64,000 nucleotides of DNA from Enoplosus armatus (Eukaryota > Chordata > Actinopteri > Centrarchiformes > Enoplosidae). This document shows positions 14,801-27,723 of this stretch, piece after piece (the stretch's first letter is position 1; every line of letters begins with the position of its first letter). The notes under the pieces were generated by a model that made no database searches, was not told the origin of the DNA, and saw only the letters and a program-made list of their open reading frames with translations. The position numbers and the translations under genes were made by a program. The stretch lies in assembly GCF_043641665.1 (NCBI RefSeq), contig NC_092198.1:12785001-12849000 (forward strand), given 5' to 3'.

Positions 14801-15710
14801 TGATAAGGGTTGCTCATGTACAGTATAGGTGTAAAAATACTTGAAAGGGAGAATGCTGTTTCATACTGACTAATAAAAGTGGATAATTTTTTCTAGTAGG
14901 TCCAAAGTTCTAAAGGATGAAGGACTCTGGGGTTTTTTGAGGAGAGGCTGAACAATGTAGCTGGTCAAGAAAAGTTAATTATGGGTAAAATAAATGCACA
15001 GACATGCTGAATTACCTCCTTTAGGAAATGGGCTGGGACAATATCAAGGGAACAGGATGGATTATGTTATGTCGGTGATGTTATCAGTTAAATGTTCAGC
15101 ATAGCTGGTGTCTGATTGATGTGTCTTGGGGCAGGAAATATATTGCTACATGGTTCAGCCAGGGTCTGGGCCATTGAGATAATTAAGCCTCTACTGTAAC
15201 GGCCTGGACCTTGTCAGAGGGAAGAAAAGATAAAAACTTTTCATACTAGGCTCAGAAACATTTAGGGGGCATCCTGCAGCCACCAACCAGTCTGTATTTT
15301 TTTCTATAATATCAACAGTTATTAACAATATTGTATTAATTGAAGAGTAGAATGTGCGATCAGAAAAGAAGAGATTGTCAAGATGGCATACTGTAGATGC
15401 ACATTGAAATCATGCAATAAAATGATAACATACAGAATTGAACATTTGTTACACTAACCCTAAAGCTAAACTAAATGTAGAGGGCTGAGCAGAATGGCTT
15501 GGCAGTGAACATAAGTGGGGTTATATTTGTTGACTGTATGAGAAGGAAGATACATTAAGTAGGTGGCCTGTCATTACAGTGTGAGCGACAGAGATACAAA
15601 ATACAGGACGGGGATTGGAGCCAAATATACAGTCAGACTGTGTTTCGTTTTTGTAGGAGATGACATTGGCTGTCAGTAGTGATTTACTTTTCCAATTGGG
15701 ATGGAGATTG
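11817..15710. other. Intergenic, no gene seen
   Basis: One candidate non-coding element (12.0-12.3 kb) is listed separately. The rest is ordinary AT-rich sequence with an A/T-only stretch near 12890-12930. Confidence 0.6.
12000..12310. promoter_or_regulatory. Candidate conserved non-coding element
   Basis: Non-repetitive segment with balanced composition, CATTTGAAT and CAATTA-type motifs and a TTTAATTAGA site near 12264, with no open frame of interest. It resembles fish non-coding elements in texture, but conservation cannot be seen from one sequence. Confidence 0.15.
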
Positions 15711-15737
15711 TAGTAGTAGTAGTAGTAGTAGTAGTAG
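15711..15737. repeat. (TAG)n trinucleotide microsatellite
   Basis: About nine TAG units ending in TAGCAG. On the minus strand it produces a run of tyrosines in a spurious open frame. Confidence 0.95.
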
Positions 15738-18700
15738 CAGCAATTACATAATATGCATCCTTGCATGAATGGTTGAATTTGATGTAATGCATAATTTGCA
15801 TAATTTATGTTGGTGTTTGAGTGTGCATCTCCGGAGCCAATCCTAATCTCTCCCAGCCTTTGTGTGTGCATGTTCTTCTCCCCTGGGTCCTGGTTTGTTT
15901 ACTCCAAGGCCCGAATGTAACATGGCTACCATAACAGGCATTCTATTAAGTGTGCCTGGATGGGTCTCCCACACACCACTGAGCAGTCATCAGCTCTGTG
16001 CTGCTCCTGACTCAAAGTATTAAATCAAGCTTACATAGGCTGTGGCCAACTGGAGCAACATGTCATATGTAGCCCACAGTCTTTATGGCTTACTTTTATT
16101 TTCATGGCAAACACAGGAGTATATTCATTTTATGCACTGTGTTGCATGAAGATTTCTTTAATAACTAAAGGGACAGGTGGCAGATAATATTCTTCAGAAA
16201 CATGAGGCAAACACTTGTTCATATGCACACACACTGTATGTTTAATTGCTTTAGTACAGGTTGGAGATGAAATGCCCTATCGTGGACTCCATCCACAGGC
16301 TTACAGGCTCATAATTTAGCATTGTCATGGGTGGGTCACTTCATGGATCACTCAACACTCTCCTATACCCACTGTTTACAACCAGTGTCCCACACACACA
16401 CACAGCAGTGTTTATGCTGAGATCCAGGAATAGAAGGGGGTGGGCTTAGTGCAGGGGACACAGAAGCCAGACAGGCATCTTTAAGACTGACTACATGTTT
16501 TCTGCCACCTGGGTCCTCCATTACTGAGACACACGCTGCACTTACAATGATTCTGTCTTTCCTTTACAAAAATGCAGTCCTCAGACAGTGTGGCTTTATG
16601 GAAAATACACGTACAAATGGGACATTAAAGAAAAACCTGAATAAATGAGTGGAGAAACATAATGTAGATTCTTCCATACAGGACACAAAAACTGAATGGT
16701 TGGAGTATGAAAATTATGTCGATCAATGTTATGGCAGTCACCAGATCACAGATTAACAGAGTTATAGAATACATGCCAAGCAGCAAAGCTAGTGTTTTTA
16801 TCATCTACAATGAAAATTGTTTATTCTTTGTTGTTCATTTTTTATAATGGGAATCAAACAGATAATTCCAGAATAAACATAAAAAATATATATGTAAAAA
16901 TAGCATAAAATGACCAAAACATTTATATGGAAAAAAGATTTTGACAAGCAAAGAGCAGTGTTGCGTGGTAGCCAGCATTTATCATTCTGTCTTTGTCTTT
17001 TCCATCCCTCTCCTTCTATTTCTCTCTCATTTTCCCTTTCTCTGTCTTGCTCAGTGAAACGCTTTACCCCACCACGCACACATGCAAGCAGCTGAGCCTC
17101 TTTGAGCACAAAACAGCTGTAATGGTGTGATAAGGTAGCAAAAACCCAAGGCAGGGGTTTATTTTTTAGGCATGGTCAGAATCCCAGTGCGGCAAAGGGT
17201 TTTGCACCACAATGGTACATGGCTTCTGAGAACCCATGTTTATCATTCCTCGAACCATTTCATGGCCCCAAATGAAGACCAATGACACAAGCTGAATTCT
17301 CCTGTACAGCTGCTTTATCAAAGGACATCTGGATAAGAGAGAGGGAGACAGAAAGGGAACGGGAGAGAAAGCGGAAGGGAGAATATTTTCTGGCAAAATG
17401 TCCCCACTGCAAGGCCACCTTCCATTTCCAGCATGGCGACAGTGATCTATGTCTCCTGGTGGGCAATATAGTTTAGTTTGTTTTTCTCTCGCTGTCCTTT
17501 AATCTCAGATAGACTATATAGATAGAGAACACATCAGTTCAAGGAATGAAGAGGAGACCCCCCTGTAGTGCTTTATCAACATTGTGCTGGGAATTCTCTC
17601 ACTGAGTTGGAGTCTGTTGTACTGGATTCAAGAGAAAATGTAGACTAGAGGTTTCCAGGACACTTTGATAACACATGTTGTATGTATGACATTGGTGATA
17701 AAATGCTTTGTCAGTTTTATGCAGGATTGCAGTCCAGCTTATCCCTCCCATCCATCGGCTCCCGATTTAAAACGTGACCTCAGTCCACTAAAGGTTATGA
17801 AGCATGTACATTCGTGTTATAAACAGTGTTTGGATGGGAAAGCATAGCATATCTGGCTTTGATAAGGAAGAGGGATGTCCTGCATGTCCTGTGTTTTGTA
17901 GACTTGTATTGAACAGTGGTATGTTTATTATGTTGTACACCGTAAACCTCCAAATTTTGACTGAAGCCACGTGAACTTAGAATGTTAACTGAAATTAATG
18001 TGAATAGGAAAAAGTAGCAGAGCTCTGTTTGTTTATACTCTCAGCACAATAAAAGGATCACTGGGATTTTTATGTTTTTTCTGCAACCTTTCAGGGCTGT
18101 AACCATCTATTATTAAATTATGACTTTGATGTCCCTTTGACGATATCAGTCAGATGCAGATGAAACACCTGCAAGTCTGCGGGATGATCAAAAGTGTCAG
18201 TTTATTATAAAACATAAAAATGGGGTGTATTACTTTGTAGTGATGCTCTGAGTGCTGTTTGCAACACTTTGTCACAAAGCTGACATTATGCATACTCATT
18301 TGCTTTTTTTATACCTATTAATTCACTGGCATGTTAAAATGTATTCCAATAACCTCCCCTTTACTACAAATCATATATTTTACTATTCAGGGTAATTAAT
18401 TGCTTAATGTTTTTGAATGTGCTGAATAGCTCAAAGGTTTTTCTTATATTAGCAGTTTGGCTTTGAAACAGTTGTTTCGAAGGTGAGATGCTCTTTTGCA
18501 CATTTTATACTGCTTGTGCTAAATTAATCCAGTAAATGCCATTTTTCACAATATGCAATTTGCCAGTTCACCAGAGTTTACAGGTGTCACCATATCAAAA
18601 TTGTGCCATATATTAATGATTAAGCATCAGTGCACTGCAGCATCAACCTCCACACTGTTCTTTCATATTTCCTGAATGTTTCAGGATATCTATAATTACA

Positions 18701-18789
18701 AAATTATTTCACCGGACACATACATGCATACCCACCTACTGACTCACACACAAAACACTGTGCATCCTGACATATTTCAACCCTTCCTG

Positions 18790-19120
18790 TCTCTATCTCA
18801 GGCCTTAATGGTCCTCCAATTACCGCCAATTACCGCTCTCACCACTAGTGGATGGCAAAAAGATTAACGCTGAAATACCAAAGTCATTGGGCCGCTTATT
18901 GAACGTAACAGTCTTCTGTCCCAGCATGCTGTTCCTGTATTGATTTTCAAAAGGCGACGCTGCTGATCCATGAAGGCGACATGGTGGCATATATTAGAGC
19001 TATTTGAGCCAATTAGAGTGATGTATGTCTTGGCAGCCGGTGGTGGCGTACTCAGCGACACACTCTGATGGAGACGGGCTCTGTCATTTTTCAGAGTAAT
19101 TAGAAAAACATCACATGCCA
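18790..19120. promoter_or_regulatory. Candidate conserved non-coding element with tandem CCAATTACCG
   Basis: A 10-bp unit CCAATTACCG is repeated exactly back to back at 18816-18835, giving two TAATTG cores one helical turn apart. Further AATTAG and TAATTAG sites follow at about 19012 and 19099. Local base composition is higher in GC than the surroundings, and no repeat family is apparent. Regulatory role is a guess. Confidence 0.25.
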
Positions 19121-19410
19121 TGACAGGCGGGGGTGGGGTGAGTGTGTAACCCCTGGCACACTGCGATACTGCCACAAAGTATAGACAGACACACAAACAC
19201 CAAGAGGGACAGACAACAACAAACTGCAAACACTATTTAATGTTGATTTATGGTACAGATTTCGCCTTAATGCCTCACATCATTTATCTTCATTTAAAGG
19301 GGATAGACGTCTTATTTACAAGTTAAATCACAGATTATTTACCAAGCAATATTTAGGGATAGGAACACCTCCACAGCCTGCTGAGGCAGAGCACTAACCT
19401 TTACATCACA

Positions 19411-19428
19411 TCTGTAGGGGGCGCTCTG
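19411..19428 (+). promoter_or_regulatory. Possible CTCF-type site
   Basis: The string TAGGGGGCGCTCT matches the AGGGGGCGCT core frequently seen in vertebrate CTCF sites. A single core match is weak evidence of binding. Confidence 0.25.
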
Positions 19429-19917
19429 GGGCAACTGGGTCACTTGTGGGTGCGTTGGAGTTTCCGCACAGACTAAAAGGAGCTTAACTCAGGCAGCCAA
19501 GCTTGGTGGGCCTATTTCAGAGAGGATGGGGGTGGGTGAGAGTTATGAGAGCATGTGTTTGTGTGTGTTGCACACACATCCTATTTTTCTCTCCACTGCT
19601 CCCATGGACATGATCATTCGTGCCCACTTAAATCCTCCCCTACAGAGTCACACACAGATAAACAGCAAGCTGGTGCTACATCTCTGTGTTTGTATGCTTG
19701 TGTGTGTGTGATACATGAAACTGAGGACCATATGTGCCACCTACCACTACCTGTCTTCTCTCCAAACTTCAGAGCTTGACTGAGGCACACTGTGGTGGAA
19801 AATGCAACATGACAAATCACCCCCCATCCAGTCCACAGCACTTACTGTATGTATGTTTTCATGGGGAAGACCAAAGCAAATACATATTTCCTACACGGCT
19901 GACATCAAAGGTACAGT

Positions 19918-19920
<3 letters not shown>

Positions 19921-19985
<65 letters not shown>
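19921..19985. repeat. (GT)n microsatellite, about 32 units
   Basis: Uninterrupted GT dinucleotides. Long pure GT tracts can adopt Z-DNA and are usually highly polymorphic. Confidence 0.98.
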
Positions 19986-19987
<2 letters not shown>

Positions 19988-20245
19988 ATGCAAATGCATG
20001 CAGGGCCTGGGCACAGCAGAGTCTCTGCTGGACGATGTGACAACAGAGAGATCCAAAGAGGGCTGATTATCTCCAGTCGAGGAGAGGTTGGGTCTCTGTC
20101 CAACTGTCGCTCCATTTTTTTTATTCATCTCACAGTCGTACATGAACTGTTGGAGGGAGTAGGGGAGGAGGTGGGAGGGGGTTAGACACTGTCTACACGG
20201 CTGCTGCATGACACACAGCAGACCAAGAAAGATGAGCGGGGTGGG

Positions 20246-20269
20246 GAGAGAGAGAGAGAGAGAGAGAGA
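20246..20269. repeat. (GA)n microsatellite
   Basis: About 12 GA units within a purine-rich strand segment. Confidence 0.95.
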
Positions 20270-21059
20270 TGAATTATAAATGGCTTCATTCCAAAATCCT
20301 ATTCATCCATTTTGGTTGGAAAAAATAACTGATTGTGAGGTGCGTCTCTATCAGAGCTTGGTTCCTATGTGTTTGTTCATTTGTCTGTAATGCAGTGTGT
20401 GCTTGTGCACCAGGCAGTTTTTAAGAAAACAAACAAGATCCTTTTAACTGGTTTGTTGTACATCTACAAACTGACTGTAGTGGTATCATCAGCAACGCTC
20501 TTCCCCTGTTTCTTCTGAGTTTGGAGTGACACTAGTCCTTATAGTCCCTGCTAAGTCTGTTTGTCCACAGCACTCCCCAGGCAGACATGTACTACCTCTG
20601 TAACATCTTGTAACACCAGGTGCCCTGAAAAACTGGTAGAAGTTGGCAGTGCAACAACAACCCTTGCCAGTTTCCCACCCACAACTACAGCCAAATATGT
20701 TTTTTTGAATGCAAGACCAATAATTATAAAAAGTTGTGAGTGACTCAAAAATGGTGACAAGTCACTAGTTCCTATAATGTCACCTTTGAGGTTTTAATAC
20801 TGCGTAATACTGTGCACCATGAATACTATAAAACAGAGTGACCTTATAGCATCAGACTTGCAGTGTGTACCTGTAATAGAGTGTACAGTGAGACAGAAAG
20901 AGAGACTGACACACACACAAACACAGTGGAACAGAAGCAGGCTCCTGGGATGATGGCTGGCTCTGTGTTTTCTCTGGATGACAAATTAAATCAGAACGGT
21001 GTCCTCTGCTCTAATAGAGTAGCTCTGTCAGGTTTTATCTGTTTACCACCGTACTATCT
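20270..21059. other. Intergenic, no gene seen
   Basis: Nothing recognised apart from the approach to the LINE relic. Confidence 0.55.
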
Positions 21060-21450
21060 GCCTCTGTTTGGCTGTCTGCAGAGATTAGGGCTACTTAGTA
21101 GCTCCGTCCTGAGCTGGTTCAGATCGTACTGCTTGATACTAAAAGTCCCAAATTAAGGGACAAGGCTGACATTATGCGTACTTTATCTTTTTATTACTAT
21201 AAACTCATACCATGGCAAGACCAAAATTAACTATTCTGATTCTGATTCTGAATTGAATAGGTATTGTCTGTATAGCTAAAGCCTCATACAGGCACAGGCA
21301 CAGAACATAGAACTACTAAAACCACAACAAACATGCAATAACATTGTTATTATTTATAACATTATAAAAGAGTCGGTCTAGACCGGCTCTATTTGTAAAG
21401 TGTCATGAGAAGACTTTTGTTGTGATTTGGCGCTATATAAATAAAAGTGA
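21060..21450 (+). mobile_element. Degenerate L2-like LINE fragment with 3' tail
   Basis: At 21090-21140 the plus strand encodes GLLSSSVLSWFRSYCL, which resembles the reverse-transcriptase segment (LSG-VL-WFRSYL) of L2/Maui-type LINEs in fish. The frame then breaks. At 21366-21450 lies a familiar fish retroposon 3' end, with TTGTGATTTGGCGCTATATA followed by AATAAAAGTGAATTGAAT. The middle (21160-21360), including short TGATTC repeats, is not recognisable. It may be one heavily deleted LINE or two separate relics. The element is dead: no intact ORF remains. Confidence 0.65.
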
Positions 21451-24400
21451 ATTGAATTTGGGTGACACATACCAGTTTATCAAACTAGCAAAACAGTTTA
21501 AACACTGAACTGTGACCCTGAGCATGCTCAGTGACATCTGTCCGACACTGAGCTAATCTACAAAAAACAACTACAGTAATAAAATTTTTACATTGAAATA
21601 ATCCACACAAAGAGTCTGATAAATGTATGATATGTAATGGCCTATTTTCGCGCCAACTTCCCTCCATCAACATGCTCAGTTGCAGTCTAATACAACAGCC
21701 TTAATAAATCTTACCCTCACAAAGGTTTTAAATGTCCTATTTTTTATTTCAAGAGAGGGATTTATTCTAATTTTAAACGGATGTTAGTGTTGTTTTAATG
21801 CTTTTCTTCCACATTAATGGCTTTACCCAATGGAATATGTAGTTAAAGGTTCAGGCAATCATAGCAACGTATGTAAAGTCCAGTAACTAACAGTTTTCTT
21901 GATGTTCTGGTGCTTGAAGCAAATTAAAGAAATTAAATTGTGAATAATATGTATCCCAGGTTTGAGGACACTTTCAAGGAAAGAGATGCTGTATAGGGCC
22001 TGTGTACAAACAAATGTAAGTAATCTGAAACATCCACCTCGGTCCTCACTGTCTTGCTCTATCTTTCTCTGGGCTCTTTTTAATCTAGACAGATCCTGTT
22101 TCTGTTAAAACAGAACACCAAAGGGGGTTTTAATCATTGGTAATTGAAGACCCTGCTGGGAGTAAATGAGCCTTAATCTGACAGCTGAGTGCGTACCATT
22201 AGCACCAGGGGTTTAGGCATTTGGATGGCACATTTAGCGCCATGCAGATAGAAGCAGGATTTATAGAACTGTCAGTAGTTTTGCTGCGGTGTTGGAGAGA
22301 GTTGCTAAACCTATTTTGAATAAGCTTGTGGGTTAATGCTTTGGAGTTTCTTTTTATGCAACTCTGTCCTCAAATACACTACTGAAACATTTAGCTGTTC
22401 AGATTGTGAAACTGACTTCTTCGTGCTGTTCTCCTCAGGAGTATTTTCATCAATTCTGAATAAAAACATGATTTAATTCATTGTTGTATCGTATCTAAAT
22501 TAGATCCCTTGGTTGCTTCACTCTTTCACTCTCACTGGAGAATTTTTACTTTTATTCTGATAATACATTTTCAATTCAGAGTTTGTGCCTTATCTGCCTT
22601 TTTTGTATGCACCGTCTGAGGTGAAACCCTTCTGACTTTCATCCCATTTGACTGATAAGCACAGAATTTCTATTTCTCTCCTCAGAGGAATCTCAGTCAG
22701 CTGGCGAAGGAACAGAATTGAAAAAAGACAAATCTAAAGATAGAGTACAAACATGAATTAAAAGATAAGAGACAAAGTTTTTCAAACAATGTTTATTTCA
22801 TTTTCATTACATTTTGAAAAGGTCATGATAAATATAAGCCTGTCATATCTGGAAATATGGCTGTATGAACAGATTCAAAAATGATGTTACAAGTACAGAG
22901 CCAAGAAAAGAGCCTTAGAAAAAGCTTGGACCAATGGAAAGACTGGGAAATATGGGAAGCCATTCTCATTATGTAACCAATAATAATAGTAACCAACCAA
23001 TATTCAATATTCACGCATCATAATTAATTCATGTAAAAATCTTTAGCCATTAAATTGGCTTTCCTACATGGCTGAAGTGGGAACAAGTGGAAGGCGATTT
23101 GTGTGTATCCTCCAATAGTAGGAGGTGTGTGAGTGTCTCTGCACCTTCCACATGACTGCCTGTGTTAGGCTAAAAGCCTTATGACCAAAAATGGTCATCT
23201 TCACTGTTTCCTAACAACACTTCCATTTGAAAAGCTAAAAACAGCACCTGGAACTATAAGGTTAACAGGAGCTGCTGGGAAACATAGACTGAAAACAGGG
23301 CAAGCTGTAAAAGATGAGTGAAGCTCCACATATTAGTGATATTTACTTGTACATTCATTTTCATTTGAATTAGAACTAAAATGATTTTGAGGCCATAGCT
23401 TGACTGAAGATGCGTTTCACCATTAGATCTGCTGCAGTGAAAATAAATCGGCATAAACACACTAATCTCCTGCATCTTTTCAATCACATAATACCAGTAC
23501 ATAAGCACAAATGGTTGTGTATTTCGAAGATAGCTCAGATGTTCAGTATCTCCAGTCAAGGGGAGTTAACGAGTGAACTGATCAGATAAAGGTGGATTTC
23601 CTGAACCCGGAGTTGACATTGTCAGGGTCTCTGTGGAGATTCAGCCTTTTCCCAATATAAGAGGGGAAAAAAACAATCTCTTCGTACTTGCTGGCAACCA
23701 TAACCAAAATTATATTTTCTACAGATAAGCCAAGCTTAAATATATGGAGGAAGCTTCTGTGGATAGAATGAGCTCAAGGAGCCATCACATTAGTTTTGCA
23801 TCCTGCTGTTAACATCTCATCTGACTGGGTGAGATTTCCTCAAAATTAAACCTAAAGCAAGTCCCAACACACTGCAGTTTTTTGCTAATACACAGAAAAG
23901 AAGCTTGCTTCCTCATCAAAGCCTGTACTGTGTCAGTAGCAGTAAACCATAATGACCTACAGCATACTGCAAATTACCAGATGTGTGTAACTGTGCAGGC
24001 ACCAGTCTTTGTTAAGGAAAAGGAAACATAAGGGATGTTGGGAAACTGTGACATGGCTTTCACTAATCCCTGTTGTGATTAACAACACCAGTGCCTTTGT
24101 CTATGTACATTTGTTGTGCATGGGGGTATATGTGTTTTCAGCTATGCACTTCTTCACTGTGCCATGTGATGATGCATGTGCATAAACCCCATGGTCACAA
24201 ATGCTTTGTTTTTGATGTGCGATAATGACTCGGTTGCTGGTGCAGGGAATGTGGAGAAAACAAATATTGATAGCTTTGTTGTTGTTTAGCATTCATCTGT
24301 CTCTTTCATTTGTTCTGTGCATGTCCTGCACCTCAAAAGGAGACACGATAATTTAAAATGAAATGAAAATCCAGTTGCCTAATCAGTCTTTAATATATGG

Positions 24401-26611
24401 TGTATGCAAGAAATGATTTTGATTTATTATTTGTTTTCCTTAGGGAAGTTCCATTCTAAGAAAAATAGCTAAATAGAAACATACATACTACTCATTTATT
24501 TTCATTTTTCATTTTTCAGTTTCCTGTTTGTCTATTGCAGTAGAATTAACTTGCAGCCCCACCCCTCCATATTGCAAGCGTTCATTTTTGTGAATGTGAT
24601 ATTTTAGTATTGTGAACTTTAATTACAGTAACTCTGCACAGTAACTAAGCACTCTGCAAACACTTTTACAATCAAAAATATGCCAAAACGAAGCTCTTGA
24701 TTAATTCCTCTGCCTTTCCTTCCTCTCTGTGACCTCTGGCCTCTAGTGTTGGAGGTTGTGACCAGGCGCAGGATTAGCAGTTTCTCAGTCGGCTTGGCTA
24801 CAGATTGGGATTGACTCCGTACTCTGACCCATCCTCTTACTGCTAATTGGTTAACCCTCTAATCCAGCTGGCGGTCAGCAATAACACTCTCCAAAGGCTA
24901 TTTGGCGGGAGCTCAGCCTGCCGCGCCAGGAAACTGCTGCCAAGCTGAGTGTCAGTTCATTAACAACAAGTGGTGAGAATACACAGATACTTGGTTGACA
25001 CATTTGTGTGGGTGGACTGTTGTATACAGTAAACTTATACTGTAGCTCTCGTCAGATTGGGTGAGAGGTGGTGGCATGTAGCCTGTGTAATGACTTTGAT
25101 CTTTTTCAATCATCACTTTTTCAGATCAGTCTAATCTAATATCACAACCCTGTGATCATTGTTCACAATAGTATCTGCTATATTTTGATATACAGTGTAA
25201 TCATTGCTATTATCTATAACCACTAGATACAACAAAACAGTGATCCTCTTTCATGTAATCTAGAACATCTGCTCTACTAAACACTGGGTTTTTCCTGGAA
25301 TAATTTCCTGGAATAAATCAAAAAGTGATCAAGAAGAGATGAGTGTAAGCAGTATGGCGGAACAACCACACACAAAATATCTCTGGCCACATTGTTCAAT
25401 CAACAAGTGGACCAACCAAAAGTATCAGCAGGATGACGAGGATCATTGATCAACAATCATGATTACACAGACGTTGAACTGATAAGGAAGTTGACTCAGA
25501 CAGTTGAAGCCCGTTTGCTTCTTCTTTGTCTCTTCTGTCTAGTTTACGAGAAGAGGGGAAGAAAGATTTAAGGCTGGAGCATTCTTCTCCCAGTGAGCGT
25601 GATCCTTCAGAGACGTTCGTGGGGATGTTTTTATACTTGTACATGTATGTAATGTACAACTTGTATAACATTTAAATTTTTTTGTCTTTCTAACCCACCC
25701 CCTCCAGGAGTTTGATCAACCAATTTGCTTGCTTGGCATGCAGGTCTGCATGACCTGTTGTTGAGATTTGGGAGATGTGTCTGTTTGCTTCTCTGTGAGC
25801 CTCTGCGACCTATGGGCACCCATAACACCAGCAAGAGAAAACACGCAGAGATCTCTGATGCTGAATTGATTAGCTTGATTAGATAATAGAGGTGAAGCAG
25901 TGGCCATCTTTGAGCCAAGCCACCCACTGTGACAAACTACACAGGACAGGTAATCTGAATGAAGATAAACAAGTGTCTCTGGGATCTTAATTAGTTCATT
26001 TGTAATCTCATTGTATTGCCATACACAGTCTGCCAGTCTTTCAGTTTAAACTAACAGCATTACGCTCAAAGAGAACAAGATGCCATATGTTCCGGTTGGA
26101 GCTGTCAACTCAGATAGAGGAGATTTCAGCCTCCTAAAGTCTTTTCTCTCCATTTGTGTCAGGTATTTCCCCCCAGTGGCAAACTGGAACAAATGTTAAG
26201 ACTAATTGATCCAGCTAATGAAATGGCTGTGCCCGAAACTGAGGTCATACACACACATCACAGGAATTACAGATGTGCTTCTACAAGGCAGGAATTGATG
26301 GCTGAATAAGACGGAGATAAATGAGTGTTCGAGGACTAATTAATTGATCTGATGAATAGTGTTGCATGGCTGTGTGTGTATGTGTGTGTTTTCATGCACG
26401 TTTGGATGTCAGCCACTGGCCTAAAAGTAGGTATGATGGCTGATGGGATGGATTAGTCAGAGGGGAAGTTACAGTAAGTGGGTCCTTAATGGGCAGCTGT
26501 GGCCTCATCTGTCAACTCTGGACAGAACCTTTAACCAAGGCATCAGGCAGTGTAGACGCACACGCACACGCAGCTGTATGTAAAACATTATCTTGTTGGA
26601 AGTGCTGACAC
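21451..26611. other. Intergenic, no gene seen
   Basis: Mostly unremarkable AT-rich DNA. A non-coding element candidate at 24.7 kb is listed separately, and a homeodomain-like string TTGATTAGCTTGATTAGA lies at about 25867. Confidence 0.6.
24690..24975. promoter_or_regulatory. Candidate conserved non-coding element
   Basis: Comparatively GC-rich island in the desert, with GATTAATTCC, CTAATTGGTTAAC, an E-box CAGCTGGC at 24867 and a small CpG cluster (GCCGCGCC, about 24920). No coding potential recognised. Regulatory role is inferred from motif density alone. Confidence 0.2.
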
Positions 26612-26884
26612 TATTAGATTATTGATTGATCAGCCAATTAGCAAAAATTCTGATAATAGATTAGCAAAAAGGCCAATCATTTGTTGATTCATGCTTCCCA
26701 AATGTGAGGATTTACTGCTTTTCTTCTTATATCATCGTAAATAGAATATCTTTGGGTTTTGAACTGGTCATACAATTTAAGCAACTTCAAATTATCACCT
26801 TTGGCTCTGGGAAATTGTGATGGTTTTTACTTTGTATGACTTTTTATAGACTGAACAATTAATCAGGTAGTTTTCATCCCTACG
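26612..26884 (+). mobile_element. hAT-type MITE, diverged copy
   Basis: Same family as the element at 61625 but in the opposite orientation. It includes the family-typical strings AAATGTGAGGATTTACTGCT, ATATCTTTGGGTTTTGAACT and GGCTCTGGGAAATTGTGATG, and ends near TCCCTAC, a degraded form of the terminal repeat. I could not pair a clean target duplication, so the ends are approximate. Non-coding. Confidence 0.75.
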
Positions 26885-26919
26885 CTTTGGTTTTTATGTT
26901 GGTTTGTACAAAGTACTAT

Positions 26920-27220
26920 CTGTCAGAGCAAAGAGAAACCCAATGGGAAGTGGATGGCAATTGTATTATCTGACCGGATGGTATGGAGCCTGGTTCCAGA
27001 CTCCCGGAATTGTTGCCCACATCTCTGATTTTTTCAGGGACTCAAATAGGTCTCATGTTGTTCTCAGACGGCTGTTTCCCAGGTTAGAAACACAACCAAG
27101 CCAATCAGAGCTTTGTAGGTGAGCTTAAGAATGGGGATGTCATCTTTCTGTGCCAGAACCAAAGCATATCAACAGAAAAATTGCCACAAAAATGGCGACA
27201 AGCATAAGTGCAGTTGAAGT
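26920..27220. repeat. Possible additional interspersed repeat next to the MITE
   Basis: Strings such as GGAAGTGGATGGCAATTGTA, GAGCCTGGTTCCAGACTC and AAGCCAATCAGAGCTTTGTA have the feel of a dispersed fish repeat, and the segment directly abuts the hAT MITE. I cannot define ends or family. The short open frame (26904-27122) has no recognisable domain. Confidence 0.3.
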
Positions 27221-27689
27221 TGTTGTCAGCTTAAAGAAATAAACGAAAATTTGCTCAACTTGCTAACTGCTTACTACTGCAGCTTCTGTGTCGACTGAAA
27301 ATGACAATGGTGTGACACACACGCCTGTCGGTCTTGATTGGCTTGGAAAAATGACAAATGAACCTCTCAAACAGAAAAGGGCTAACGTGAGCACGATGTC
27401 AATGAAAAATGAAGTGAAACGAAATGGCAATTCAAAACCAAACCCAATGTACTAACCTGACTAATTGAGAAGAATGGATAAGACCTTAGCACTGTAGATA
27501 CTGTAGACTGCCCCTTATGTGAAATGTGTGGGAATCAATAAAAGAAGCTCCACTCGAGGTTTGGAATTCCTCCGGGATTTCTCCTCTCAAATCCAACAAG
27601 CTGAGATTTGGCGTTCCAGAGCTTGTTCCATTACAGTATTGATCAGGAAATACTTATCCATTCTTTGTTTGTTCCCTCTATATTTCTAA

Positions 27690-27723
<34 letters not shown>

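Larger units (their letters stand above)
15738..19920. other. Intergenic, no gene seen
   Basis: Contains pyrimidine-rich sequence (about 16990-17045), a GA-rich patch (about 17335-17375), and the motif cluster at 18.8-19.1 kb. No supported exon. Confidence 0.6.

Noticed and set aside
20863..21156. 97-residue plus-strand open frame as a gene
   Set aside because: Its C-terminal part is a LINE reverse-transcriptase scrap; the rest is unrelated sequence.
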